Shown: positions 1 to 9,737, counted from the first letter of the stretch. The stretch is DNA of 32,025 nucleotides from Cesiribacter sp. SM1 (GCF_020178975.1 NZ_JAHXBU010000011.1:1-32025); one strand, 5' to 3'. Numbers and translations: made by a program. Notes: a model not told the origin generated them from the sequence alone.

Positions 1-223
1 CTTCTTCTACTACCTTTTGAGTTCCTTCCGCTTTGCTTAAGTCAGCTGAAATAAAGTGCAGTTTTTCGTCAGGCTTTTCAGGTGCATTCCTGGCTGTGAT
101 AATCACCCTGGCACCTGCCTGGAGTAATCGTTCGGCAATGGCTTTTCCTGCTCCTTTTGTGCCACCTGTTACTAAGGCAGTTTTGCCGGATAACTCGTTA
201 TTGAAATTAACTTGATGTTCCAT
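1..223 (-). CDS. SDR-family NAD(P)-dependent oxidoreductase, N-terminal part
   Basis: The gene starts at an ATG at 223 and runs leftward off the window, so only about 74 residues are seen. Residues 14-26 read KTALVTGGTKGAG, the TGxxxGxG dinucleotide-binding motif of short-chain dehydrogenases, after a first beta strand. A second strand (ARVIITAR) follows, and then the HFISADLS segment typical of the adenine-binding region. The catalytic YxxxK lies outside the window, so the substrate cannot be named. The gene is divergent from a broken HxlR-type regulator 127 bp away. That arrangement is common for HxlR-controlled reductases, so this SDR was probably the regulator's target. No lesion is visible in the part present. 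Confidence 0.85.
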   Translation of the reverse strand, partial: MEHQVNFNNELSGKTALVTGGTKGAGKAIAERLLQAGARVIITARNAPEKPDEKLHFISADLSKAEGTQKVVEE

Positions 224-350
224 GTTCCTCAATTTGTTATGTACAAATATGAGGTGTAGGTGTAGTTGCTACAAGTACGGAAAAACGAATTGCATAGGGA
301 CAATTTTATCCCATATTGCACCATTCGGACCATTGGTGTAGTTTTATAAT

Positions 351-721
351 ATGTATGAAAGAAAAATACCACCGAGCCTGAATTGTGCCTTGACCTGATT
401 GGGGAAGTGCTTTACGGCAAATGGAAAATCCGCTTGCTGTGGTTCATCAATGAAGGCAACAAACGACCAAGTGAGCTGCAACGAAAGATTCCTGATGCTT
501 CACGCAGGCTGTTAAACATGCAGTTGAATGAGTTGCAAGAGCACGAATTGATTACAAAAGTCATTTATCCTTTTGTCCCGCCAAAAGTAGAGTACAGCCT
601 GACTGAATTTGGAAAATCCTTGATTCCAGTCATAGCTGCCCTGGGACAATGAGGAGGTAAACACCAGGAGCGATTGCGTTCAGCTATTTTGAAGCGAGAA
701 GAACAATCTGCAAGTAAGTAG
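351..721 (+). pseudogene. HxlR-family transcriptional regulator, frameshifted and with an internal stop
   Basis: Two reading frames together give a typical HxlR winged-helix protein of about 123 aa. ATG at 351 encodes MYERKIPPSLNC, and then one base appears missing near 386-388. The frame continues with LDLIGEVLYGKWKIR, the usual start of the HxlR domain, through SRRLLNMQLNELQEHELI and VEYSLTEFGKSL. At 650-652 a TGA stands where the family has Trp after ALGQ. The same frame continues as GGKHQERLRSAILKREEQ to a TAG at 719-721, which matches the expected C-terminal helix. I therefore call a gene with two independent lesions, not a short natural gene. A TTG at 383 could in principle start an 89-aa truncated protein. 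The divergent neighbour is an SDR oxidoreductase. Confidence 0.85.
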
Positions 722-1339
722 AAAGCTTTTGCTTGATATGTTGTATTGGATATCTCCCTACAGTCAGTATCCTCGTTTGGGTGATTAGTAGCAGTAACGT
801 TCAATGCTCTTTAACTGCCCAAATAATTTCGCTTCGGGGGCCAACTGGCAGTGATTTTGGCTTTTTTCAATTCATAAAGCAGGAAGATTACAACTTTCAA
901 ATTACGATCGTCTCATAGGCCACATTGGACATAAGGGCATTTAAGTCGGTCGTAATATTTCCTATAACAGGCTTCAGTATAGCATATACAGCCCTTGCTA
1001 TATTTTTGTTGTTGGTGTTAGAGCCTGTCTAAATTTTCAATCAGCACCTAAGCCACATTTTTAGCCTAAAAAAATTCCACTGGAAGCTTCCTGTCAGTTT
1101 TGTAAAAATCTGCCTTTAGGCTGCCCCTCTCCTATTTTTTTGTGAGTAATTACAAGTAATGTATAGCTAAGTTTCTAGAATTATTTAGGGATAGACAGGT
1201 AATATTAACAATCACAAATACAAGAAGTAGTGATTCAAAATAATCTAAAATGTAAATTAACTCTGAGATCGAATTTTCTTTACCCGCTATAGCAGCATGA
1301 TGTAAACCTTTCACATTTTACGAATATAACCTTGTTTAT
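722..1339. other. intergenic region without a recognisable gene
   Basis: No ORF with a family resemblance is seen on either strand. A short GAGCCTGTCTAAA string at 1021-1033 resembles the outer ends of some Bacteroidota insertion sequences, but no partner end or transposase is present. AGCCTAAA (1063-1070) and TTTAGGCT (1115-1122) form a weak inverted repeat with a 44-bp spacer. No convincing terminator was found for the PL1 gene that ends at 1340. Confidence 0.5.
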
Positions 1340-3463
1340 TTACCTGGGAATGTAGTTCACAAATTGTATAGGATTCGTACTATTGATGTATTCCTCAATA
1401 TTGGTGTACCCATCTTTGTCTTTATCCCCTGCCGCGTCAAGGGGGTTCTCCGGCTCCAGTCTATATTGAATTTCCCAGGAATCAGGCATGCCATCACCAT
1501 CCATATCTGGCAGGGGTGCTGCTGAGGGGTAAGTAGCAAAGCCACTATTGGGCCAACTATCGGGTGTTGCCGGAACAGCCCCTGTCCCCTCACGAACGGT
1601 GCGTGCTACGTATTGTGTTATTTTATCCCGGACCGGCAGATTCGCACCACCCTTGGTTAGTACCAGCTCATAGGCCTCCTGTGGCGTATGGGTGGTTAGC
1701 GGAAATGAAGCAAAAGGCACGGGCATCAAAGTTTCGCTTAGGACTTTCACATCAGCCAAAGACCTGGCCGGCATGTTGTTGTTTTCCGCATAAAACTGGG
1801 CAAAGCGTGACTCACTTTGAAAGCCCCACTTCCAGGCCTTCAGCCTCGGGGAATCCGGTCCTTCCTTCTGCACATTGCCTATGTAATTTAAACGAATATA
1901 GTCGTTAGGGCTGCCGTATCCTGCTCCTCCGTAGTTGTATAAGACATTATTCCGGTAGTCCAAAGAAAGCATTTCTGCACGTATGTTCCGACGTTCACAG
2001 TGTGCAATGAGATTGTGGTGGAAGGAAACCCAACCCCAACCATTGGCTGCAGCTGCCATGGAGTGGTTGCCTTTCTCATGGGTAGATTGGGTGGGTGCTC
2101 CGTAAATGTAGCTCCACTGCACTGTAGAGGCTAAGCGGGCGTGTGCTCCATAAAAATTCAGGATCTGATCATTTGCATACGCCACTTCACAATGATCCAC
2201 CATTACATTCATTCCCCTGATATCCAGCCCGTGCGTCTGGTCGCCCAGCACCCGCCGCTGTGCTCCAGGACCTTTGGTTTCACCTACACGAATGCGAAGG
2301 TAGCGCAGCACTACATCATGTGTCTGAATATCAACACCCCAGTTGCGCAGCTGAACTCCACTACCGGGAGCGGTATTAGCCGCTATGGTTACATAAGGAT
2401 TTTTAATAACGAGCGGCGCTTTTAATTCAATGGTTCCTGAAACAGCAAATACGATTACTCTCGGACCTTTTGCCTCCACGGCCGCCCGTAAACTTCCGGG
2501 AATTAGCGCTTCTTTTGGAATCATGGGGTAACCAGGCAATCTTGGCTTACCTTCCTCTGAATGCTCCTTGCCCAAAGCATCAACATAGGGCACCCACCTT
2601 CCTTCACCTAAGGTCCTGGCATAAGCACTCGGCTGCCCCAGCAATCCCTCTTCCCGCCCAGGCCGGTCCTCAGGCAGGTAATCTTCCAGGGTATTTACAA
2701 CATACACTTTTCCACCCCTACCGCCAGGTGTAAAGCTACTGTAACCATCGGCGCCGGGAAAAGCAGGAATGTGCTCATCAAGCATACTGGCAATGGGCTC
2801 CTCCGGCTCCAATGTTAGCTGTATGTATACCGAACCATTGGCAGAGCCACTGAAATCGCTATAGGTGAGCAAGGTACCTCCTGGCAGACGATACTGATGG
2901 GTGGCAGGATGATGGAAGGGCAACTTAGTAGCACCGTAGCTTTCCAGCGCCTCCACCACTCTTGTGACTGCACTAAAAAGTGGTGCCCGAATGCTATCAT
3001 CAAGAAAAGGAAACTGATCTTTACCTTTTTCAGCGGCTGCCAATGCTTCCACACGGCCGTGCTGCATGTCGTAACGAACAGGGCGGCCAATATGCAGTAT
3101 GATTTTAGGCCGAGCAGGATCAAAAACATAATACTCCAGCTCATACGCCAGCTGGTCGAACACCGGAAGCCCCTGCCATTGACTACCTTTTTGCACAGCG
3201 TACAATAAGGGATATGCTGCTGAACCCTGCACCAGCTGAAGTTCTTTTGGAAACAGCACTTCTTTTAAACTTGCAGGAGTCTCCTGCCAGGAGTCATCCA
3301 TGCTTAGTAATGTTGCCAGTAGCGGAAACTTGCTGATGTGCGGGATGGCATTAACAGCTGCCGGAAACTTAGCCTCCAGCGCCTGTTGCTGCTGTGCCGC
3401 CACCGGTACAGCCAGCAACATCAGCAAAGCAACGATCAGTATGTTTTTGATATCCTTAGGCAT
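1340..3463 (-). CDS. secreted pectate lyase, PL1-type, with C-terminal calcium-binding repeat
   Basis: 707 aa. A Sec signal peptide (residues 1-24, ending VAAQ) precedes about 200 residues that I do not recognise. A right-handed beta-helix follows from about 234 (AFPGADGYSSFTPGGRGG), the hallmark start of bacterial PL1/pectate lyase-like proteins. The core shows APGSGVQLRNWG, VDHCEVAYANDQ and WVSFHHNLIAHCERRNIR; the last holds the arginine region used in PL1 catalysis. Residues 653-690 carry two Asp-rich loops (DMDGDGMPDSWE, DKDKDGYTNIEEY) of the thrombospondin-3/dockerin-like calcium type. Beta-elimination of de-esterified polygalacturonate is the expected activity. It is the last gene of the minus-strand CAZyme operon, 48 bp after GH28. 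An AGGA sits just before the ATG. Confidence 0.85.
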   Translation of the reverse strand: MPKDIKNILIVALLMLLAVPVAAQQQQALEAKFPAAVNAIPHISKFPLLATLLSMDDSWQETPASLKEVLFPKELQLVQGSAAYPLLYAVQKGSQWQGLPVFDQLAYELEYYVFDPARPKIILHIGRPVRYDMQHGRVEALAAAEKGKDQFPFLDDSIRAPLFSAVTRVVEALESYGATKLPFHHPATHQYRLPGGTLLTYSDFSGSANGSVYIQLTLEPEEPIASMLDEHIPAFPGADGYSSFTPGGRGGKVYVVNTLEDYLPEDRPGREEGLLGQPSAYARTLGEGRWVPYVDALGKEHSEEGKPRLPGYPMIPKEALIPGSLRAAVEAKGPRVIVFAVSGTIELKAPLVIKNPYVTIAANTAPGSGVQLRNWGVDIQTHDVVLRYLRIRVGETKGPGAQRRVLGDQTHGLDIRGMNVMVDHCEVAYANDQILNFYGAHARLASTVQWSYIYGAPTQSTHEKGNHSMAAAANGWGWVSFHHNLIAHCERRNIRAEMLSLDYRNNVLYNYGGAGYGSPNDYIRLNYIGNVQKEGPDSPRLKAWKWGFQSESRFAQFYAENNNMPARSLADVKVLSETLMPVPFASFPLTTHTPQEAYELVLTKGGANLPVRDKITQYVARTVREGTGAVPATPDSWPNSGFATYPSAAPLPDMDGDGMPDSWEIQYRLEPENPLDAAGDKDKDGYTNIEEYINSTNPIQFVNYIPR

Positions 3464-3511
3464 TCCTGGTATTCTCTTTTAGCTGCTGCTTTGCTATTTC
3501 CATCTTGTTTT

Positions 3512-5299
3512 TCACTGCCAGCTTACGCCTTGCTGCAGGTTTTTTGCCTGCTGCACCTGCCTCGCCGCATTCTTAAAATTACTCCTTTGCAGCTGCACGT
3601 TTTGTGTTAATTCACCCAGCACCCGCACCACTGATGTTGAATCCTGATTCTGGTGATAGGCTAAACCACTTACCTCCACATTACGGCTGTTGTAAATGGT
3701 TAATGCAGCTCCCTTTTCTGCCAGTACTTTAACATTTTTCAGCTTTATGCCATCGGCATCAATAAGGGTAATGCCATTCCTGGCTTCCAGCACTGCATTT
3801 TCCAGGCTTACATTTTGTAGATTCATTTCGGGGAGCCCCTGAAAAAAAGCAGCTGTTTCAGTGCCGGTAGCTGTTATGTTTTTCATATAAATATTTCTGA
3901 AAGAGGGCGTTTCTTCTGTTACGGGCACAGCTTCTTCTGTTCTTTCAGCAACCGCTGCTCCTTCGTCCAGCCTGGGTGGCGTTCCTCCATAAAACATATT
4001 GAAGCGAATCGCTTCTGTAGGAATGTTAATCATGTTGATATTGGAAATCCAGATGTTCTCCACTACCCCTCCCCGCCCGCGGGTGCTTTTAAAACGAAGG
4101 CCTACATCAGTGCCGATGAAAGTGCAATTGGACACATGCACATTGCGAACGCCTCCAGACATTTCGCTGCCAATTACAAAGCCGCCGTGCCCGTGGTACA
4201 CAACGTTATTCTTCACCACCACATTTTCGGTGGGCATTCCACGCCTGCGGCCATCTATATCCTTGCCAGATTTAAAGCAGATAGCATCATCTCCAACATC
4301 AAAACGATTGTTGTAGATGAGTACACTCCTGCAGCTCTCCAGGTCGATGCCATCACCATTGTGTGCATACTCCGGATTCTTCACCGTCAGGTTCCGGATA
4401 ATGACATCTTCACACATCAGCGGATGAATATTCCAGGCAGGTGAATTCTGAAAGGTTGGGCCATCGAGGAGCACCTTTTTGCAGCCTATCAAGCTTACCA
4501 TTACCGGCCGGAGAAAATCTTTTATGGCCTCGTAATCTTCTTTGGCTGGCAATTCCGGCACATTGGTTTTGCTCATCAGTTTGCCCTTTTTAAAGTTTTC
4601 TGTCGGCACCCAGGTGGGGCCACGGTCTTCCATCACCAGGCCACCGGAGCGGACCTTCTTTTGCCATTCACGCTCTGTTAACTGCGATTTATTGACGGCG
4701 CGCCAGGCATGTCCGGAGCCATCAAACACGCCCTTTCCCGTAAAAGCTATATTTTCAAGGTCTTTCCCATATATGGGTGATAAGCAGCGATAGGTGTCCA
4801 GGCCCTCGAAGCTGGTTTCTATGACTGGATACTCCTCGCGGTCTGTGCTGAAAATCACCAGCGCCCCCTCTTCTGTATGGATGTTGATGTTGCTCTTCAG
4901 GATAATGGGACCTGTTAGCCAGATGCCACTGGGAATCAGCACCTTTCCCCCTCCTGCCGCTACTACCGCATCGATGGCCTTTGTAATGGCCTGAGTATTT
5001 TTTGTAATACCATCGCCTACAGCGCCAAAATCTGTAATGCTTACTGTATAATCGGGAAAGCTGGTTTCTTTAACACGCGGCATGTTAAACTCAACCCCTT
5101 CGTACACCCAGGCCTCTGTGTTGCCTGTAGCCGGTGCAGCAGGCACTGCAGGTGTGCTGGTGCTGGCTGTATTGGCAGGTGGTGTTTGTGTGGTGCCTGG
5201 GCTTGGCTTCTGTGTCTGGCAGGCATACTGGAACATTCCAGCAAAGGCCATGGCCATCAAAAGTCGGTTTGAAGAAATCTTCCTGTCAGTCATATTCAT
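3512..5299 (-). CDS. GH28 polygalacturonase-type glycoside hydrolase
   Basis: 595 aa. A hydrophobic leader ends at Cys27 in FQYAC, a poor lipobox, so this is either a lipoprotein or a cleaved export signal. A Pro/Thr/Ala-rich linker (about 30-62) follows. The beta-helix begins near residue 85 (SITDFGAVGDG). All GH28 signature blocks are present: NGDGID (314-319), GDDA (336-339), HGHGG (369-373) and RFK (402-404). These supply the three catalytic Asp, the His and the R-x-K substrate clamp. The expected role is inverting hydrolysis of galacturonosyl linkages in homogalacturonan or rhamnogalacturonan; exo or endo action cannot be judged. The start lies 7 bp after the GH43 stop, so the two are probably translationally coupled. 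Confidence 0.92.
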   Translation of the reverse strand: MNMTDRKISSNRLLMAMAFAGMFQYACQTQKPSPGTTQTPPANTASTSTPAVPAAPATGNTEAWVYEGVEFNMPRVKETSFPDYTVSITDFGAVGDGITKNTQAITKAIDAVVAAGGGKVLIPSGIWLTGPIILKSNINIHTEEGALVIFSTDREEYPVIETSFEGLDTYRCLSPIYGKDLENIAFTGKGVFDGSGHAWRAVNKSQLTEREWQKKVRSGGLVMEDRGPTWVPTENFKKGKLMSKTNVPELPAKEDYEAIKDFLRPVMVSLIGCKKVLLDGPTFQNSPAWNIHPLMCEDVIIRNLTVKNPEYAHNGDGIDLESCRSVLIYNNRFDVGDDAICFKSGKDIDGRRRGMPTENVVVKNNVVYHGHGGFVIGSEMSGGVRNVHVSNCTFIGTDVGLRFKSTRGRGGVVENIWISNINMINIPTEAIRFNMFYGGTPPRLDEGAAVAERTEEAVPVTEETPSFRNIYMKNITATGTETAAFFQGLPEMNLQNVSLENAVLEARNGITLIDADGIKLKNVKVLAEKGAALTIYNSRNVEVSGLAYHQNQDSTSVVRVLGELTQNVQLQRSNFKNAARQVQQAKNLQQGVSWQ

Positions 5300-5306
5300 C
5301 CAGTTT

Positions 5307-6974
5307 TCAGTTCTTTGTTAGTTTGGTAGATTCAGGATGGATCCTGAACCAGTCGAAATCGGCATAGCCGGCATCGTTGATCTTATCGGGGCGGGTAGCA
5401 AAAATGCCTACCTTGGCACCAATCCAGCGGCCTACTGCTGCTGTAAAAGGCTTGCCTGCTGCTTTGTACCTGCTGCCATCCTGGCTGTAGCTAAACTGGC
5501 ATTTAGCGCCTTTATCAACCTTTACCCGCAGGTATACCTCATTTCCTTCTAGTTTCCCCAGCAGCTCCTCTTTTTCGGGTGTGCCTTTATCTGCATTTGC
5601 CACAGTGGTGTAGGCCAGGTATACGCCATCTGCTTTGCTCACCAGCGCCAGGTGGGCATAGCTCTCGCCCATCACCAGCAGGCCCACCCGTTCGTTCGTC
5701 AGCTTTTCGTTGGGCTTAAAGCTAAGCTTGGTGGTGGCAGTGAACTCCTCTGCCGGAAACTTCTGCAAGAGCAGGTTAGGCACCTCCCAGAGGTTTTTAG
5801 CATCTGCAGGCATCTGGTCGGTAAACAGCCGCAGGTAACCTTTAGGACCGGCGGTAAAAGCCCAGGTAGCTTTGGGATTGGCATGCCACTGCCACTGCAG
5901 CCCAAGGCTGTTCCCGTCGAATTCATCAGATTCTGGCGGTGTGGCAACAGGGTAGCTTTTTCCCACATTTGGCTTTTTATAGCTCATTACCGGCTGCCCT
6001 TTGCCATCACCATCTTTATCTTCACCAATCACCGGCCAGTCGTTTACCCACTTCATTGGCTGCAGGTGCACAATGCGGCCATAGGCGTCTTTATCCTGGA
6101 AGTGCACGAACCATGACTCTCCGCTTTCCAGTTCTACCAGACCTCCCTGGTGCGGACCATTGATGGAGGTATTGCCCTGGTCCATTACAATACGCTCCTC
6201 ATAAGGGCCATAGACGTTCCTGGAGCGCAGCACCAGCTGCCAGCCGGTAGAAACACCACCCGCCGGGGCAAAGATGTAGTAATAACCGTTGCGCTTATAA
6301 AACTTTGGACCTTCCACTGTTGGATGTGCTACATGCCCATCAAAGACCATCGTGCCCTCATCCAGCAGCTTAGTACCATCGGGGCTCATCTTGTTAACCA
6401 CCAGTATGCTTTTGATGCCTGCCCGGCTGCCGGCATAGGCATGCACCAGGTAAGCCTTTCCGTCTTCATCCCAGAGCGGGCAGGGATCGATGAGCCCCTT
6501 TCCGGCCTGCACCAGTACAGGCTCCTCCCAGGGGCCAGCCGGATCTTTGGCTTTTACCATGTAGATGCCAAAGTCAGGATCGCCCCAGTAGATGTAGAAC
6601 TCGCCCTTGTGGTGGCGAATAGCCGGCGCCCATACGCCATTGCCATGCTGTGGCTTGGAAAAATGCTCCAGGGGTACCTGCTTGTCTAAAGCATAGCCAA
6701 TGAGCTGCCAGTTCACCAGGTCCTTTGAGTGCAGAATGGGCAGGCCTGGTATGGCATTAAAGCTGGAGGCGGTCATGTAAAAATCATCACCTACTTTGCA
6801 GAGATCAGGATCAGAATAATCAGCATGCAGTATGGGATTCCTGTAGGTGCCGTCTCCCTGATCTGCCACCCATACGCTGGAAACAGAAGTACTTTTCTTG
6901 CCTGACTGCTGGGAATAACCAGCGGTTGCCGTGAGCAGAATGGTCAATAGGATTGGCAGGCTTTGTCTGATCAT
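5307..6974 (-). CDS. GH43 family glycosidase (arabinofuranosidase/xylosidase/galactosidase type)
   Basis: I place the start at the ATG at 6974, giving 555 aa. It opens a clean signal peptide (MIRQSLPILLTILL ... GYSQ), whereas longer readings run back into the GH95 gene without a leader. The five-bladed propeller carries the three GH43 acids: Asp in DYSDPD (about 52-57), Asp163 in LIDPCP, and Glu221 in HPTVEGPKFY. From about residue 348 (SDEFDGNSL) comes the beta-sandwich that often follows GH43 propellers. Likely substrates are arabinosyl or related side chains of pectin; the exact sugar is not readable from sequence. It lies 94 bp downstream of GH95 and 7 bp upstream of GH28. Confidence 0.9.
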   Translation of the reverse strand: MIRQSLPILLTILLTATAGYSQQSGKKSTSVSSVWVADQGDGTYRNPILHADYSDPDLCKVGDDFYMTASSFNAIPGLPILHSKDLVNWQLIGYALDKQVPLEHFSKPQHGNGVWAPAIRHHKGEFYIYWGDPDFGIYMVKAKDPAGPWEEPVLVQAGKGLIDPCPLWDEDGKAYLVHAYAGSRAGIKSILVVNKMSPDGTKLLDEGTMVFDGHVAHPTVEGPKFYKRNGYYYIFAPAGGVSTGWQLVLRSRNVYGPYEERIVMDQGNTSINGPHQGGLVELESGESWFVHFQDKDAYGRIVHLQPMKWVNDWPVIGEDKDGDGKGQPVMSYKKPNVGKSYPVATPPESDEFDGNSLGLQWQWHANPKATWAFTAGPKGYLRLFTDQMPADAKNLWEVPNLLLQKFPAEEFTATTKLSFKPNEKLTNERVGLLVMGESYAHLALVSKADGVYLAYTTVANADKGTPEKEELLGKLEGNEVYLRVKVDKGAKCQFSYSQDGSRYKAAGKPFTAAVGRWIGAKVGIFATRPDKINDAGYADFDWFRIHPESTKLTKN

Positions 6975-7068
6975 GTTTAGAGTTTTTAAGGATGAACAAT
7001 CAAATAGGCTTCCTATTCCGGAAATAACCCTTGCTGGTTGTTTCCTTTGGATAGAAAGCACTTCTCTC

Positions 7069-9558
7069 CTATTTTGCGATAAGGGTGTAGCTTTCGCCCT
7101 TTTCAGTTTCCAGGTCATATTCAAACACTTCTTTAAGCGCAACCCCATTCTGTACTGGTCCTTTAACAAGAGGGGCTTTGATGGCTGCTACCTGGTAGAA
7201 TAGATTTGGATTTTCACCATTTGCTGACACTAGTGTACCACCCCCTTCTAAGGTGAGGGGATGATAGGACCTGATTCTAATATTACCGCCCAGTTTTGAA
7301 TGTAACATCATGGTTTTGATGGTACCCCCTTCCCAGTTTATGTCAACTTCCACACCGCCCCTTGCCATCAATCCTCTTACCTTTCCTCTAGGCCAGGCAT
7401 CTGGTAAGGCAGGCAGCACGTGGATGGCGCCATCGTGGCTTTGCAGCAGCATTTCTGCTATGCCGGCAGTACAGCCAAAGTTGCCATCTATCTGGAAGGG
7501 CGGGTGCGCATCAAAAAGGTTGGGATAGGTACCGCCACCCTCTCCCTTTTCCGCATCCCCGGCAGGCGTAAGCTGGTCCTGAATCAGTTTATAGGCCCTG
7601 TTGCCCTCCAGCAACCTTGCCCACAGGTTTACCTTCCAGCCCATCGACCAGCCGGTAGATTTATCACCACGTGCCACCAGGGATGTTTTGGCTGCATTAA
7701 ATAACTGCGGATGGCTGTAGGGCGAAACCTGATTACTCGGATACAGGCCATAAAGGTGCGAAACGTGCCGGTGCTTATCATCTTGTCTGTCCCAGTCATC
7801 CATCCACTCCTGTAACTGCCCCCATTGTCCTACCTGCATAGGCGGAAGACGATCTAACTTTTCCTGTACAATATCAACCATTGGCTGATCAGCCCTAAGT
7901 GCCTGGGCTGCACGAATAAAGTTGGTGAAAACATCAAATACCAGTTGATTATCCATGGTGGTACCGGCGGCAATGCTTACCCCACTCTGGTGTGAATTTT
8001 CCGGAGACATGGAGGGTGCCACCACCAGCCATTTATTGCGGGGCTCTTCCTGCAGTACATCCACATAAAATAGTGCTGCATCCTTTAAAATAGGGTAAAC
8101 CTCCTGCAGAAAGTCCTGGTCTCCTGTATACAAATAATGTTGCCATAGATGCTGCGAAAGCCATGCACCCCCCATGGGCCATAAGCCATAAAATGCGCCA
8201 TCTACCGGACCAGAAATACGCCACTGATCGGTATTGTGGTGAATATTCCAGCCCCTTGCTCCATACATCTCCGAAGCACTTTCCCTGCCGGTTTGGGATA
8301 TATCCCTGATCAGGCTAAAGAGTGGCTCATGCATCTCCGGCAGGTTGGTGACCTCGGCAGGCCAGTAGTTCATTTCAGTATTGATGTTCACCGTGTATTT
8401 GCTGTCCCAGGGCGGTGATACCTTATCGTTCCAGATGCCCTGCAGGTTTGCGGGCTGTGTGCCTGGCTGCGAACTGGAGATCAGCAGGTAACGGCCAAAC
8501 TGGAAATACAGGGCTGCAAAATGAGGATCATTGGCAGAGGTAAACTCTGCCAGGCGTACATCAGTAGGTTTTTGAATAGAATCGGTAATGCCCAGGTAAA
8601 GGGACACCCGATCGAAAAAATTACTATAGTAGTCTACATGCGCTTGTTTAGCCCCGGCATACTCCTTTCCAGTGGCAGCTGCTAAGTGCTTCAGCGCCTT
8701 TTCTTCTGCATTACCATTTAAGCCTTTATAGTTATTGAAATTGGTACCAATGGAGATGTATAAAGTTGCTGCATCTGCAGCTGTAACCTGTAGACCACTA
8801 TTATTTGCCGTGATAGATCCGCCCTCCAGTTTTGGCTCAACAAGGGCATGAAACTGTACCCTTCCTGTTTTATTGTCGTTACTGCCGGAGGTACCAGTGA
8901 GTACCAGTCGATTGTTTTGGGTAGTAACGCTATGCTTTTGTTGTGGACTGTCTGCCCCAAGATTGAAACTGATGCTCCCGGGTTTATCGGCGGTGAGCCT
9001 GACCATAATTACATGATCAGGAAAAGAAGCAAACATTTCCCTTTTGTAGGTAACCTCACCTACCTTATAAGAAACCGTGGCTACTGCCTTACTAATGTCC
9101 AGGTCGCGGTAATAATCCCTGGCTGCCTCATGGCCAGGAAATTCCAGGAATAGGTTTCCCACCGGTTGATAAGGCATGCCATAATTGTTGCCGGCAGCAG
9201 CGTGGCGGGGAATTTTTGCATTTGCCAGCTCCTGTGCCTCCTTGTGTTTGCCCTCAAAAATCAGCCTGCGGATCTCCGGCAAAAATGCTTTCACGGCAGG
9301 GTCTACATTATTGCCCGGCTCGCCTGCCCATACGGTTTCTTCGTTTAATTGTAACTGTTCCCTTTCCGGTCTTCCAAAAATCATAGCGCCCAAACGTCCA
9401 TTACCGATCGGCAAAGCCTCATTCCATTCAGAGGCAGGTTGCTGGTACCAGAGTGTCATGGGTTGTATTATATTCTCCTGCGTTTGTTCTTTGGTGGGAA
9501 CATTGCAGGCAGCCAGCGAGGACAAAAGGATCAATACAGTTAAAATGGTTTTCATCAA
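7069..9558 (-). CDS. GH95 lipoprotein, predicted alpha-L-galactosidase or alpha-L-fucosidase
   Basis: 829 aa. The lipoprotein signal ends in LAAC (Cys18), suggesting surface or periplasmic anchoring. The N-terminal domain opens with the family signature LWYQQPASEWNEALPIGNGR. In the (alpha/alpha)6 barrel, the catalytic Asn pair is seen at 391 and 393 (NINTEMNYW), the acid Glu520 in SMSPEN, and DAHPPFQIDGNFG at 683-695. The residue two before the first Asn is Thr389. From memory, fucosidases such as Bifidobacterium AfcA carry His there and a characterised Bacteroides alpha-L-galactosidase carries Thr, so L-galactose is favoured; this is inference. It is the first gene of the GH95-GH43-GH28-PL1 unit, separated from susD by a terminator. 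Confidence 0.92.
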   Translation of the reverse strand: MMKTILTVLILLSSLAACNVPTKEQTQENIIQPMTLWYQQPASEWNEALPIGNGRLGAMIFGRPEREQLQLNEETVWAGEPGNNVDPAVKAFLPEIRRLIFEGKHKEAQELANAKIPRHAAAGNNYGMPYQPVGNLFLEFPGHEAARDYYRDLDISKAVATVSYKVGEVTYKREMFASFPDHVIMVRLTADKPGSISFNLGADSPQQKHSVTTQNNRLVLTGTSGSNDNKTGRVQFHALVEPKLEGGSITANNSGLQVTAADAATLYISIGTNFNNYKGLNGNAEEKALKHLAAATGKEYAGAKQAHVDYYSNFFDRVSLYLGITDSIQKPTDVRLAEFTSANDPHFAALYFQFGRYLLISSSQPGTQPANLQGIWNDKVSPPWDSKYTVNINTEMNYWPAEVTNLPEMHEPLFSLIRDISQTGRESASEMYGARGWNIHHNTDQWRISGPVDGAFYGLWPMGGAWLSQHLWQHYLYTGDQDFLQEVYPILKDAALFYVDVLQEEPRNKWLVVAPSMSPENSHQSGVSIAAGTTMDNQLVFDVFTNFIRAAQALRADQPMVDIVQEKLDRLPPMQVGQWGQLQEWMDDWDRQDDKHRHVSHLYGLYPSNQVSPYSHPQLFNAAKTSLVARGDKSTGWSMGWKVNLWARLLEGNRAYKLIQDQLTPAGDAEKGEGGGTYPNLFDAHPPFQIDGNFGCTAGIAEMLLQSHDGAIHVLPALPDAWPRGKVRGLMARGGVEVDINWEGGTIKTMMLHSKLGGNIRIRSYHPLTLEGGGTLVSANGENPNLFYQVAAIKAPLVKGPVQNGVALKEVFEYDLETEKGESYTLIAK

Positions 9559-9614
9559 TAAGTTGTATAAGTAAAAAGACTACTATTACTGTATGCTTGA
9601 AAAAAGCATTCGGG

Positions 9615-9622
9615 CAAATCTA
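9615..9622 (-). promoter_or_regulatory. candidate -7 element for the GH95 operon
   Basis: On the minus strand this reads TAGATTTG, matching the Bacteroidota TAnnTTTG -7 consensus. It lies 57 bp upstream of the GH95 start and downstream of the SusCD terminator. No clear TTTG is seen at the -33 distance, so the call is weak. Confidence 0.3.
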
Positions 9623-9737
9623 AAGCTCCAGACAATGGAAGATGTATCATTATACTAAAAGTAAGGCATGTTCAGGCTATCTGTAATAACTTCCATCTGA
9701 TGCGGTAAAAGGTGATGCTCAGGAGCAAAAGGCAAAG

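Noticed and set aside
733-918. Plus-strand 61-codon ORF after the HxlR pseudogene
   Set aside because: It has no family resemblance, no start signal and no operon context; composition looks random.
1021-1140. IS end in the left intergenic region
   Set aside because: Only one short end-like string is present, with no partner end, transposase remnant or target duplication.
1564-1908. Long ORFs opposite the PL1, GH28, GH43 and GH95 genes
   Set aside because: They are frame shadows of strongly supported CAZyme genes and show no domain of their own.
6975-7169. N-terminal extension of the GH43 protein
   Set aside because: The extension overlaps GH95 coding sequence, is basic and lacks an export signal. 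The Met at 6974 opens a clean signal peptide.
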